From Dehalococcoidia bacterium (GTDB taxonomy: Bacteria > Chloroflexota > Dehalococcoidia > DSTF01 > WHTK01): a DNA stretch of 64,000 nucleotides. Under the pieces are notes generated by a model, which had not been told where the DNA came from, made no database searches, and saw nothing but the letters and a program-made list of their open reading frames with translations. Position 1 is the stretch's first letter; each line of letters begins with the position of its first letter. Below are positions 8,934 to 16,386 of this stretch, piece by piece. Position numbers and translations under genes: made by a program. The DNA lies in NCBI GenBank assembly GCA_009377745.1, contig WHTK01000007.1:1-64000 (forward strand), written 5' to 3'.

Positions 8934-10193
8934 ATGGAGCCGCAAGAGCGTCTAAAGATACTTCTCTGTGCCTACGCCTGTGAGCCTCATCGTGGCTCGG
9001 AGGAGGGAGTCGGCTGGAACTGGACCCTGCAACTCATGCGCGAGCATGAGGTCTGGGTGCTGAGCTGGTCCAAGTACCGCGAATTGATCGAGCGAGAGCT
9101 AGAGACCAGCCCACTGCCGCACGTCCACTTTGTCTACTACGACATGCCATCCTGGCTGAAGCCCTTTGGCCGCTCGGAGCGCCTCTATTACACGCTCTGG
9201 CAGCTTGCGGTGCTCCCGTTCGCCCGCCGTCTGCACCGGCAGGTCGGCTTCGATGTCATCCACCAGCTGACGTACACCACGGTGGAGATGCCGGGCATGC
9301 TCTGGACGCTGGATGCCCCCTTTGTCTGGGGCCCGGTAGGCGGCGGCCAGGTGCCTCCACCGGCGCTTAAGAGCTACTTCCGGAGCATCTGGCTGGTCGA
9401 GCTTGGGCGGGCTTTGCGCAAACAGTTCCTCCGTCTCAATCCACTGGTCAGCATGGCAGCCAGACGAGCAGCTTGCATCCTCGTGGCCAACCAGGACACC
9501 TATCGTCTGGTAGAGTCGCTAACCTCCGTCCCCCTGGTTAAGGCGTCCGAGACGGCCGTCAGGCTCCCCAGTGATGTCGCTGACCGGGCCGAGGACGAGA
9601 TCTTCACCATCACCTGGTGGGGTCACTTCATCCCGCGCAAAGGTCCCCTTCTCGCCCTGGACGTCGCCGCGGAGCTGCGGCAGCGAGGAGCGCGCTTTCA
9701 GCTCCTGATGGGCGGCGTTGGGCCGTGGAAGGGCCTGGTCGACAGGCGCATTGTCGCGATGGGCCTGAAGGATAACGTCAAAACCTTGGGCTATCTGACC
9801 TTCGAGGAGATGGGCCCACTTTATGACAACGGCGACGTTTTCTTGTTCACCAGCCTGCAGGACACTTCCGGCAACGTTGTCCTTGAGGCAATGTCGCATG
9901 CCCGCCCTGTCGTCAGTCTCGATCACCAGGGCGCGGCCGAAATGCTCACTGAAGAATGCGGCATCAAAGTGCCAATCCTCACAAAACAGCAGGTCGTTGA
10001 GGACATGGCCACCGCGCTGCAGGACCTCTCCCGTGATCCCGTCCGGCGCCGCCGAATGGGTAAAGCAGGCAGAAGGCGTGTAGCCGAACACTACGACTGG
10101 GACCAGAAGCGCGAGATTGCGGCGCAGATTTACGCTGCCGCCGTCCGAGGGGACACACCGTCACGAGCGCGTGAGACGGTGGGCGCGGTCTAG
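8934..10193 (+). CDS. GT4-family glycosyltransferase
   Basis: This 419-aa cytosolic or membrane-associated transferase adds a sugar to the growing repeat unit. The N-terminus has the motif YACEPHRGSEEGVGWNW, seen in a GT4 subgroup. The C-terminal Rossmann half carries HFIPRKGPLLALDVAAEL and the E-x7-E nucleotide-sugar site around LEAMSHARPVVSLDHQG. The frame is open upstream to 8814, but that would overlap the aminotransferase. The ATG at 8934, where homology starts and a GAAGGG lies upstream, is preferred. The gene ends 3 bases before the polymerase start. Confidence 0.87.
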   Translation: MEPQERLKILLCAYACEPHRGSEEGVGWNWTLQLMREHEVWVLSWSKYRELIERELETSPLPHVHFVYYDMPSWLKPFGRSERLYYTLWQLAVLPFARRLHRQVGFDVIHQLTYTTVEMPGMLWTLDAPFVWGPVGGGQVPPPALKSYFRSIWLVELGRALRKQFLRLNPLVSMAARRAACILVANQDTYRLVESLTSVPLVKASETAVRLPSDVADRAEDEIFTITWWGHFIPRKGPLLALDVAAELRQRGARFQLLMGGVGPWKGLVDRRIVAMGLKDNVKTLGYLTFEEMGPLYDNGDVFLFTSLQDTSGNVVLEAMSHARPVVSLDHQGAAEMLTEECGIKVPILTKQQVVEDMATALQDLSRDPVRRRRMGKAGRRRVAEHYDWDQKREIAAQIYAAAVRGDTPSRARETVGAV

Positions 10194-10196
10194 AGC

Positions 10197-11651
10197 ATGA
10201 TCGCGGTCCAGGCAGCGAGCTGGCATCCGGCAGGCAGGGCGGCGCGTTCTGTCTTGATGCTGATGCTGCTCGCCGGCCTGGGCGCGCTTTCCGTCTTGCA
10301 GCCGCTGGCGGCTCTGGCCTGTCTGGCGCCGCTCTACCTGGCGCTGCGCCGCGAGCATATCTTCCGCGACGCCTTCGCCGGCCTGCTGATCGGCAACGTC
10401 GTCTTCTCTTACGGTTTCGCCAACGTCGGCTTCCGGCTCGGCGGTATGCCTGTACCGCTGACGGAGATGATCCTGCTGCCGCTGGCCGGCTGGGTGCTGC
10501 TCTACCGCCGGTCGCTCACCGGCATCGGCCTGCCGGGTTACTTCCTGGCGGCGCTGCTCGCCTATGCTCTGCTGCGCCTGATCATCGATTTCCCGCGCTA
10601 CGGCACTCTGGCCCTGCGTGACTTCACGACGCCGCTGGAGCTGCTCTGTCTTCTCGTCGCCTTCTGGGCTTTCAACGAATACGGCTTCGAATGGGCCAAG
10701 CGGATGTGGCTGGCTGTCTGCCTCTGCGTCATCGGCTACGCTCTGCTATTCCCCTTCTACGGCCTGCTGGCCGCGCATGGCCCCATCTTCGGACTGCAGC
10801 AGCCCGTGCCGCTGATGGGCCAGTACGTCGAAGCCGGTGTCGGCATCGGCGTGGCGTTCTTCTTCTGTCTCCTGCGCCTCAAAGCGCCGGCATCGCTGGT
10901 GCTCGGCGCCTTCTGCCTCGCCGCGATCGCGATGATCCAGATGCGCGGCCTCTACCTTGCGATACCCGTCGTTATCCTGGTCGTGCTGATCGCGTCGGGG
11001 CGTGTGCGGACGGGCATGCCGGCGCGGCTGGCCGGCACGCTGCTGTTTGGCGGGCTGGTGCTGATGCTGGTCATCCCCCAGGCGCCCCAGGGCCGCGTCG
11101 GCCAGGTCAACGTCTCGACGGTCGGAGCCCAACTCTCGACCTTGCTCGGACGGTCCGGCCCTGGTGATTCCTCGTTCGAGTACCGCGTCAACTGGCTAAA
11201 CAAGACCTGGACGGACCAAACCCAATCGCTGGACCGGATGCTGCTCGGCTCCGGCCTCGGCACCGACCTGGCGTCCGGCTTTGCCGTCGGCGAGAACGAC
11301 CAGCTGCTCGTCCGCAAGCCCCACAACGACTACATCGAGGTCTTCGCCCGCTACGGCGTCATCGGCATGCTGCCCTGGATCGGCCTCTTCGGCTCGCTGG
11401 GCTGGGCGCTGTGGCGGGCGGCGCGCTCGTCCTACCTGACGGCGGACGAGCGCACTTTCGTCCTCTGGCTGATCGCCGGCGTATCGATCTACATGCTGAT
11501 CGCCGCCACCCAACCCCTGTTGGCGTTCCCCTGCGGCACCCTGCCGCTGATCACGATGCTCGGGATGGGCCTGGCGCTGCTGCGTCAGGCCGAAGCCCGC
11601 GCCCGCACAGACACGGACGACCTGGAAGGGCCTGCCGTGACCGCGGCCTGA
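10197..11651 (+). CDS. O-antigen ligase/polymerase family protein (Wzy-like)
   Basis: This 484-aa polytopic membrane protein has about 11-12 hydrophobic segments and a large loop before the last ones. The loop ends in KPHNDYIEVFARYGVIGMLPW, the Wzy_C signature (H-N...G-x-x-G). It would polymerise lipid-linked repeat units, or ligate glycan to a carrier, on the outer face of the cytoplasmic membrane. It begins 3 bases after the glycosyltransferase, clearly in one operon. The tail (about 470-484) is hydrophilic. Polymerase versus ligase cannot be decided from sequence alone; the presence of a Wzz-type co-polymerase and a flippase favours polymerase. Confidence 0.83.
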   Translation: MIAVQAASWHPAGRAARSVLMLMLLAGLGALSVLQPLAALACLAPLYLALRREHIFRDAFAGLLIGNVVFSYGFANVGFRLGGMPVPLTEMILLPLAGWVLLYRRSLTGIGLPGYFLAALLAYALLRLIIDFPRYGTLALRDFTTPLELLCLLVAFWAFNEYGFEWAKRMWLAVCLCVIGYALLFPFYGLLAAHGPIFGLQQPVPLMGQYVEAGVGIGVAFFFCLLRLKAPASLVLGAFCLAAIAMIQMRGLYLAIPVVILVVLIASGRVRTGMPARLAGTLLFGGLVLMLVIPQAPQGRVGQVNVSTVGAQLSTLLGRSGPGDSSFEYRVNWLNKTWTDQTQSLDRMLLGSGLGTDLASGFAVGENDQLLVRKPHNDYIEVFARYGVIGMLPWIGLFGSLGWALWRAARSSYLTADERTFVLWLIAGVSIYMLIAATQPLLAFPCGTLPLITMLGMGLALLRQAEARARTDTDDLEGPAVTAA

Positions 11652-11725
11652 AATGAATCGACCGAGCGTCACGTTTAGGGAAGTGGAAGGATTCCACCTC
11701 CACCACGGAAAGGATTTCCGGCACC

Positions 11726-12559
11726 TTGAGCTCTACCCCGGTAACAACCCAACTGCCCGTACGGCGTCGCCGTCTGCACGTCGTTCAACCTGACGAAGTC
11801 ACAGGCGAGCGCTTCTCCCTGCTCGGCATTGGCGTCAACGCCATGCGCTTTGAAGACGCCGTGCAGCTCCTGATCGATGCGCCGCGGCAGGCACGGCGGT
11901 TGCGAGTCCACTTCGCCGCCGTCCACACCCTCGTGGAAGCCTCCAAAGACGCGGAGCTGCGGGATGCCCTCGCGGGCGCCGATGTGGTTGCGCCGGACGG
12001 CATGCCCCTCGTCTGGCTGGGACGCCTCAAAGGCAAGCGTCCGCAGCGCGTCTGCGGCCCGGACACCATGCCTGCCGTCCTGGATCGCTCGCGTGACTAC
12101 GGCTACCGGCACTTCTTCTACGGCGGCACCCCCGAGCTGGCTTCGGAGCTGGTTGAGTCCCTGACGTTGCGCTTCCCCGGCCTCGAGGTCGCCGGCGTCT
12201 ACTCGCCGCCCTTCCGGCCGCTGACCTTCGATGAGGTCGACGATGTGGCGCGGATGATCAATGACGCCGACCCGGACTACGTCTGGGTCGGTCTGGGCTC
12301 ACCCAAGCAGGACTACTGGCTGGCTGCCTTCCGGCCGCTGCTGCACGCTCCGGTGCTGCTGGCCGTCGGCGCGGCCTTCGATTTCCAGGCCGGGCGCGTC
12401 AAGCGGGCGCCGCGCTGGGCCCAGCGCCTCGGCCTGGAGTGGGCCTTCCGCCTCGCAGCGGAGCCTCGCCGTCTGGCCGGGCGCTACACGCTCATGAGCC
12501 TTCGCTTTCTCCAGCTACTACTCGCCGACGCGGCGCGACGGCGCCAGGTGACTCCTTGA
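11726..12559 (+). CDS. WecG/TagA/CpsF family glycosyltransferase (GT26)
   Basis: The enzyme adds an N-acetylmannosaminuronate-type or related sugar to an undecaprenyl-linked acceptor. The 277-aa protein has GADVVAPDGMPLVW (about 87-100), FFYGGTPELASELV, the signature VGLGSPKQDYWLA, and the C-terminal block FDFQAGRVKRAPRWAQRLGLEW followed by AEPRRLAGRYT. These match the family closely. The start is a TTG with GGAAAGGA upstream; the first 30 residues are poorly conserved, so an internal start is possible. The stop (TTGA) overlaps the TTG of the next gene. It is part of the polysaccharide operon. Confidence 0.9.
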   Translation: MSSTPVTTQLPVRRRRLHVVQPDEVTGERFSLLGIGVNAMRFEDAVQLLIDAPRQARRLRVHFAAVHTLVEASKDAELRDALAGADVVAPDGMPLVWLGRLKGKRPQRVCGPDTMPAVLDRSRDYGYRHFFYGGTPELASELVESLTLRFPGLEVAGVYSPPFRPLTFDEVDDVARMINDADPDYVWVGLGSPKQDYWLAAFRPLLHAPVLLAVGAAFDFQAGRVKRAPRWAQRLGLEWAFRLAAEPRRLAGRYTLMSLRFLQLLLADAARRRQVTP

Positions 12560-13350
12560 ACGGCCACTCGCTACCGGCGCCGGTCCGTCCGCGGCTGCGC
12601 ACCGTCCACCTCACCAAGGTCGCCATCCTGGCCGGCAACCCTGATTCGGAGACGCCCGCGACGCTGATGACGGACATTGGCGGGCGGCCGCTGCTCTGGC
12701 ACCTGATGACCACCTTCTCCAACGCCGGCCTCAAGGACTTCGTCGTCGAGCTCGGCGGTCAGGGTGAGGCGGTGAAGCGTTACCTGCTGGACCTCTTGGA
12801 CCTGAGCCGCAATCTGCGAGTGCACTTCAAGGACGGCCGCATCGATCGAGGTGAGAACCGGCGCGCCGACTGGACAGTCGACCTGATAGACGCTGAGGGC
12901 GCGCAGCTGCAGGGGCTGCGGCCCCATTTACGGCGCGGCACCTTCGTGCTGTGCCGGGGCGATGCGCTCTCGGATGTAAACATGTCGGACTTGCTGGCCT
13001 TCCACCGCGGCCACGGCCGTCTGGCCAGCGTGGTGGCTGTGCGGCCGGCGGCCCGCTTCGGCAAGCTCGACCTCGTCGGCGACGAGGTGGTCGATTTCGC
13101 CGAGAAGCCGAGTAGCGGCGAGGGCTGGACCAGCTCCGGCCTCTACGTCCTGGAGCCCGACATCTTTGACGTCATCGATGCGGATGACCCCGGCTGGGAA
13201 CGCCAACTGATCGAGCGTCTTTCCACGGACGGCGAGCTGATGGCTTACAAACACGAGTCGTTTTGGCAGCGTATGGATTCGCTGCGCGATAGGCAGGTGC
13301 TGGAAAGCCTCTGGCAGTCCGGCTCTGCCCCCTGGAAGAACTGGGAATGA
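12556..13350 (+). CDS. Degenerate sugar-nucleotidyltransferase (RfbF-like)
   Basis: The protein (264 aa from the TTG at 12556) aligns with glucose-1-phosphate cytidylyltransferases over most of its length: DIGGRPLLWHLM, GDALSDVNMSDLLAFHRGHG, ARFGKLDLVGD, VDFAEKP, and FWQRMDSLRDRQVLESLW with PWKNW at the end. The N-terminal nucleotide loop is abnormal. Where the family has AGGxGTRL...RPKP, this protein has ILAGNPDSETPATLMTDIGG, about six residues shorter and lacking the GTR and KP residues. It may therefore be catalytically dead or altered. The start overlaps the upstream stop (TTGA), and its own stop overlaps the next ATG (ATGA). It is well preserved otherwise, so it is probably expressed. 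Confidence 0.82.
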   Translation: MNGHSLPAPVRPRLRTVHLTKVAILAGNPDSETPATLMTDIGGRPLLWHLMTTFSNAGLKDFVVELGGQGEAVKRYLLDLLDLSRNLRVHFKDGRIDRGENRRADWTVDLIDAEGAQLQGLRPHLRRGTFVLCRGDALSDVNMSDLLAFHRGHGRLASVVAVRPAARFGKLDLVGDEVVDFAEKPSSGEGWTSSGLYVLEPDIFDVIDADDPGWERQLIERLSTDGELMAYKHESFWQRMDSLRDRQVLESLWQSGSAPWKNWE

Positions 13351-14399
13351 GGGATCAGATGAAAGTTCTCGTAACGGGCCATAACGGCTACATCGGCAGC
13401 GTGCTTGTACCGCTGCTCCAGTCCGCCGGCCATGAGGTCGCAGGCCTCGACACCTACTTCTACAAAGGCTGCAGCCTGCACGGTATGACGCGTGACGTGC
13501 CCTCGCTGCAGATGGACGTGCGCGACGTGCAGGAGCCTGACCTCGTCGGCTTTGACGCCGTCATCCACCTGGCGGCGCTCTCCAACGACCCGCTGGGCGA
13601 CCTGGACGCCGGCCTGACCTACGCGATCAACCACCGCGCTTCGGTGCGGCTGGCGCGTCTGGCCAAGGACGCAGGCGTCTCGCGCTTCCTCTTTTCGTCC
13701 TCCTGCAGTCTCTACGGCGCCTCCGGCGACGACTACCTGACCGAGTCGGCGTCCTTCAACCCGGTGACGCCCTACGGCGAGTCAAAGATCCTCACCGAGC
13801 AGGACGTCTCGCAGCTGGCCGACGCCGACTTCAGCCCGACTTATCTGCGCAATGCCACGGCTTACGGCGTCTCCGACCGGCTGCGCGCCGACCTCGTTGT
13901 CAACAACCTCACCGGCTATGCTCTGCTAACCGGCGAGGTGCTGATCAAGAGCGACGGCACCTCCTGGCGACCCCTGGTCCACATCGAAGACATCTCGCGC
14001 GCCTTCCTGGCAGCTCTCGAGGCGCCGCGAGATCTCGTCCACAACCAGGCGTTCAACGTCGGCCAGACGGCGGAGAACTACCGCATCAGCGACGTGGCGG
14101 AGATCGTCCGCGATGTCGTGCCCGGCAGCAGGATCACCTACGCCGGCGGCGGCAGCGCCGACGCGCGGAACTACCGCGTCGATTGCGACAAAATCGCCCT
14201 GACGCTGCCCGGCTTCCGGCCGCAATGGACCGTCCGCCGTGGGGTGGAGCAGCTCTACGAGGCATTCCAGCTCTACGGCCTGGAAGAAGACGACTTCCTG
14301 GGACCGCGCTACCAGCGCCTCAAGCGCGTGCGTGAGCTAATGGACGGCGGCGAGCTGGAGAAAGACCTGCGCTGGCGCGTCGCCGCGCTGGCCGTCTAG
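13347..14399 (+). CDS. NAD-dependent epimerase/dehydratase of the polysaccharide locus
   Basis: This extended short-chain dehydrogenase (350 aa) acts on a nucleotide sugar. It has the Rossmann motif KVLVTGHNGYIGSVLVPLL, VIHLAALSNDP, the catalytic Ser region SSCSLYG, the YxxxK motif TPYGESKILTEQ, LRNATAYG, and HIEDISRAFLAAL. An ATG at 13347 overlaps the previous stop by four bases (ATGA). A second ATG at 13359 has a better-spaced GAGGG and begins exactly at the first strand, so it may be the true start. The pairing with an RfbF-like protein recalls the CDP-glucose 4,6-dehydratase pair, although this sequence resembles general UDP- or dTDP-sugar epimerases. It is the last gene before a strong terminator. 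Confidence 0.88.
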   Translation: MRDQMKVLVTGHNGYIGSVLVPLLQSAGHEVAGLDTYFYKGCSLHGMTRDVPSLQMDVRDVQEPDLVGFDAVIHLAALSNDPLGDLDAGLTYAINHRASVRLARLAKDAGVSRFLFSSSCSLYGASGDDYLTESASFNPVTPYGESKILTEQDVSQLADADFSPTYLRNATAYGVSDRLRADLVVNNLTGYALLTGEVLIKSDGTSWRPLVHIEDISRAFLAALEAPRDLVHNQAFNVGQTAENYRISDVAEIVRDVVPGSRITYAGGGSADARNYRVDCDKIALTLPGFRPQWTVRRGVEQLYEAFQLYGLEEDDFLGPRYQRLKRVRELMDGGELEKDLRWRVAALAV

Positions 14400-14422
14400 C
14401 CAAACCGGCGGGGGGTTTGGGA

Positions 14423-14458
14423 CAGTGCGCCGGCTCTAGAGCCGGCGCACTGCTTTTT
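14423..14458 (+). terminator. Rho-independent terminator of the polysaccharide operon
   Basis: A perfect 30-base palindrome (left arm CAGTGCGCCGGCTCT, 14423-14437; right arm 14438-14452) is followed by CTTTTT. It starts 24 bases after the epimerase stop. The stop codon of the convergent antitoxin gene lies inside it; on that strand there is no T-tract, so it should act only on the forward transcript. Confidence 0.92.
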
Positions 14459-14762
14459 CGAGGTCCTTAACCTTGCTGCGCACCTCTTTAACGGTCTCAT
14501 CTCGGGAGCCGCCACTACGCGCCCTGGCCAGCGCTGCTTCGCGGATATACGCGCCCACGCTGACGCCCTCAGCTTCGGCGGCCGTGACGATGTCGTCTAG
14601 CTCGTCGGCGCCAATTTTGAGAGAAAAGACGTGACGCACCTGCTTTGCCATGCGGACAGGCGCAGCAGGTCCCGGCGCTTCTTCCATCCGCGCTTCCACC
14701 TCGGCAAGCGCCTCCTCGATCAGCCTGTCGTCTTCATCCAGCTCATCGTCTTCTCGATTCAT
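14436..14762 (-). CDS. Ribbon-helix-helix antitoxin-like protein
   Basis: The 108-aa product has an acidic N-terminal part (DDELDEDDRLIEEALAEVEA). A segment like a ribbon-helix-helix DNA-binding domain follows (RHVFSLKIGADELDDIVTAA, then EGVSVGAYIREAALARA, about 43-82), and then a charged C-terminal helix. The upstream frame encodes a BrnT-like toxin whose stop overlaps this ATG (ATGA), the usual toxin-first layout of brnTA modules. The expected role is to neutralise the toxin and repress the shared promoter through the palindromes at 15036-15073. An unusual feature is the acidic N-terminal extension before the DNA-binding part. Confidence 0.72.
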   Translation of the reverse strand: MNREDDELDEDDRLIEEALAEVEARMEEAPGPAAPVRMAKQVRHVFSLKIGADELDDIVTAAEAEGVSVGAYIREAALARARSGGSRDETVKEVRSKVKDLEKAVRRL

Positions 14763-15049
14763 GACTCCTCCTCGTAGCGTCTGATCTGGTTGGGCTTGCT
14801 GGGCCAGCAGGTCACCGCCAAGCCATCACCGTTGGGCTTCAAGAGGACTGCTATCGTCCAGAAGCGTCCGCGCTTGTCCGCTCCGATCATGAGATGGGTC
14901 GCCGTGCGACTCTCCTGTGGAAAGAAGCGGGATGTACCAGCGAAGACCTCCTCGCAAACGCGGACGGAGCCGCCATGCCGTCGTATGTGTCTGGTGTTGG
15001 CGTGAGTCCAGATCAGACGGTCGATGGTGGCCTCATTTAGTATAGTAAT
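14759..15049 (-). CDS. BrnT-like ribonuclease toxin, start codon unusual
   Basis: A frame without an early ATG, GTG or TTG encodes a protein of the BrnT-like toxin family. It reads LIWTHANTRHIRRHGGS, then CEEVFAG, GADKRGRFWTIAVLL, and a C-terminal RRYEEES. The family usually begins with a few residues before a W-x-x-x-N-x-x-H-I-x-x-H motif, so most or all of the protein is present. The frame is open from a TGA at 15058. An ATT at 15049 has GAGG just upstream, and a CTG at 15016 is another option. It may start at a rare codon, or it may be disabled by a frameshift next to the out-of-frame ATG at 15036. The stop overlaps the antitoxin start. Confidence 0.55.
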   Translation of the reverse strand: MTILNEATIDRLIWTHANTRHIRRHGGSVRVCEEVFAGTSRFFPQESRTATHLMIGADKRGRFWTIAVLLKPNGDGLAVTCWPSKPNQIRRYEEES

Positions 15050-15073
15050 ACTACCTCATACTAAAGTATTACT
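15036..15073. promoter_or_regulatory. Nested operator palindromes of the toxin-antitoxin module
   Basis: An AT-rich patch in a GC-rich genome holds two inverted repeats: TTTAGTAT (15036-15043) with ATACTAAA (15058-15065), and AGTAATACT (15044-15052) with AGTATTACT (15065-15073). They lie over the probable promoter and start of the toxin gene on the minus strand, as expected for autoregulation by the ribbon-helix-helix antitoxin. The end of the neighbouring DUF192 gene overlaps the last bases. Confidence 0.65.
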
Positions 15074-15584
15074 TTTCTTGATGTCCACCTACGCACGCCT
15101 CCGGTAGCAGCGACGCCGGCAGCTCCAGCTTGTCGCCCACGGAGATGCCGTTAGTCGCGAACCAGCCCTGGTTGACCTCCAGTCCGAAGCGGTATTCCAG
15201 CGGCGTGCCGTGAATCGTCAGCGACAGCGGCTCCATGTCTGCCAGGTGGACGATCTCACCGCAGGGGGCGACAAACGCCACCGAGAGCGGGATCGTCGTG
15301 TCCTTCATCCAGAAGCCGGGGCCGCGCCGCTCGATGACGAAGAGCATGCCGGTGTCCTCCGGCAGGCTGGCCCGCATCGAGAGTCCCTTCGTGCGCTCCT
15401 CGTTCGTGTCCGCCAGCTCGATATCCAGTCGCGCCGTCTCACCAGCCTGATTCGTCAGGCAGAGGAGGGTCTCGCCGCTGATGCACGGCTCTTCCTCTGG
15501 CCCCGGCGAGCTACCACAGGCAACGGCGCTCAACAGGATCAACATCATAACGACTGCGAAAAGGCGGCTGAAATGGCGTCTCAT
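15069..15584 (-). CDS. DUF192 domain lipoprotein
   Basis: The 171-aa product starts with a signal peptide and a lipobox-like site (LLSAVACGSS, Cys near residue 23). It should be a lipoprotein on the outer face of the membrane. The DUF192 domain follows (RTKGLSMRASLPEDTGMLFV, then GPGFWMKDTTIPLSVAFV, then LEVNQGWFATNGISVGDKL). The family is small, extracytoplasmic and of unknown function. Two extra Cys (CISGETLLCL) lie before the domain and two after. The gene is monocistronic; its stop lies inside the TA operator region. Confidence 0.85.
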   Translation of the reverse strand: MRRHFSRLFAVVMMLILLSAVACGSSPGPEEEPCISGETLLCLTNQAGETARLDIELADTNEERTKGLSMRASLPEDTGMLFVIERRGPGFWMKDTTIPLSVAFVAPCGEIVHLADMEPLSLTIHGTPLEYRFGLEVNQGWFATNGISVGDKLELPASLLPEACVGGHQEK

Positions 15585-15601
15585 AGGCGGGGCTCGGCTC
15601 C

Positions 15602-15631
15602 TTGACGGCTTCGGGTTGCGATCAGCATACT
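15602..15631 (+). promoter_or_regulatory. Promoter of the class II aldolase/dehydrogenase pair
   Basis: TTGACG (15602-15607) and CATACT (15626-15631; GCATAC if the spacer is 17) form a sigma70-like pair. They lie about 50 bases upstream of the ATG at 15683. Confidence 0.55.
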
Positions 15632-15682
15632 GCCCGCGCGACCACGTCCTGAAGATACCCGGCGCGCCGACGGAGGATCGAG

Positions 15683-16381
15683 ATGGCAGACCTGAAAACT
15701 CTACGTGAAGAGGTGATTGAGGCGTCGCGGCAGATCGTCTCTTCCGGGATCATGACCAAAAGCCTGCACGGCAATCTCAGCCTCAAGCTGCCCTCTGGCG
15801 ATGCCTTCCTCCTGACGGCCGGTGGCTCCCTGGCCGACATGCAGCCGGAGAACATCGCCCTCTTTGCCCTGGATGGCACGCTGATCGAAGGTACGGTCAT
15901 GCCGGTCGGCGCGGAGATTGTCCAGATGCACGCCATCGTCTATCGCACCCGGCCCGAGTTCGGCGGCGTCGTCCACACCCACTCGCCCTTCGCGACCGGC
16001 TTCGCTGTCGCCGGCAAGGAAATTCCCGGCGCATATGAAGCGATGGTGCGCAATGGCATGGTCGAAGGCGTGCCGGTCGCCGGCTACGGGCCGCGCGGCT
16101 CGCAGCAGTCCGTCGAGAACATCGAGGCCGTCCTGCGCGCCCACGAGGCGATCAAGGCCTTGCTGCTCGAAAACCACGGCGTCCTGACCTTCGCCGAGAG
16201 CGTGGGAGCCGCGGTGCGGGCCAATCAGGTCGTGGAGGAGTCGGCCGAGATCATCCTCTACGCCAACAACCTCGGCGGCGCCAAGCCGATCCCCTCAGAG
16301 ATGATCACGGCGACCCGTGAGCGCGCTGCCTCCTTCTCGGCTGCTGGCGCCTACAGCAGCGAAACGCCCAGCCAGGCCTGA
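15683..16381 (+). CDS. Class II aldolase/adducin family protein
   Basis: Members are zinc-dependent aldolases such as L-fuculose-phosphate aldolase, cleaving phosphorylated or keto sugars and acids in the cytosol. The 232-aa protein shows SLHGNLSLKL near the N-terminus, the zinc site VHTHSPFATGFAVAG (His near 111 and 113), and ENHGVLTF (third His near 167). The acidic residue that acts as base is expected around MPVGAEIVQMH. A GGAGGA ribosome site precedes the ATG. The gene is followed after 5 bases by a D-2-hydroxyacid dehydrogenase, so the pair may handle a hydroxy- or keto-acid product. The substrate is unknown. Confidence 0.88.
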   Translation: MADLKTLREEVIEASRQIVSSGIMTKSLHGNLSLKLPSGDAFLLTAGGSLADMQPENIALFALDGTLIEGTVMPVGAEIVQMHAIVYRTRPEFGGVVHTHSPFATGFAVAGKEIPGAYEAMVRNGMVEGVPVAGYGPRGSQQSVENIEAVLRAHEAIKALLLENHGVLTFAESVGAAVRANQVVEESAEIILYANNLGGAKPIPSEMITATRERAASFSAAGAYSSETPSQA

Positions 16382-16386
16382 GGCAG

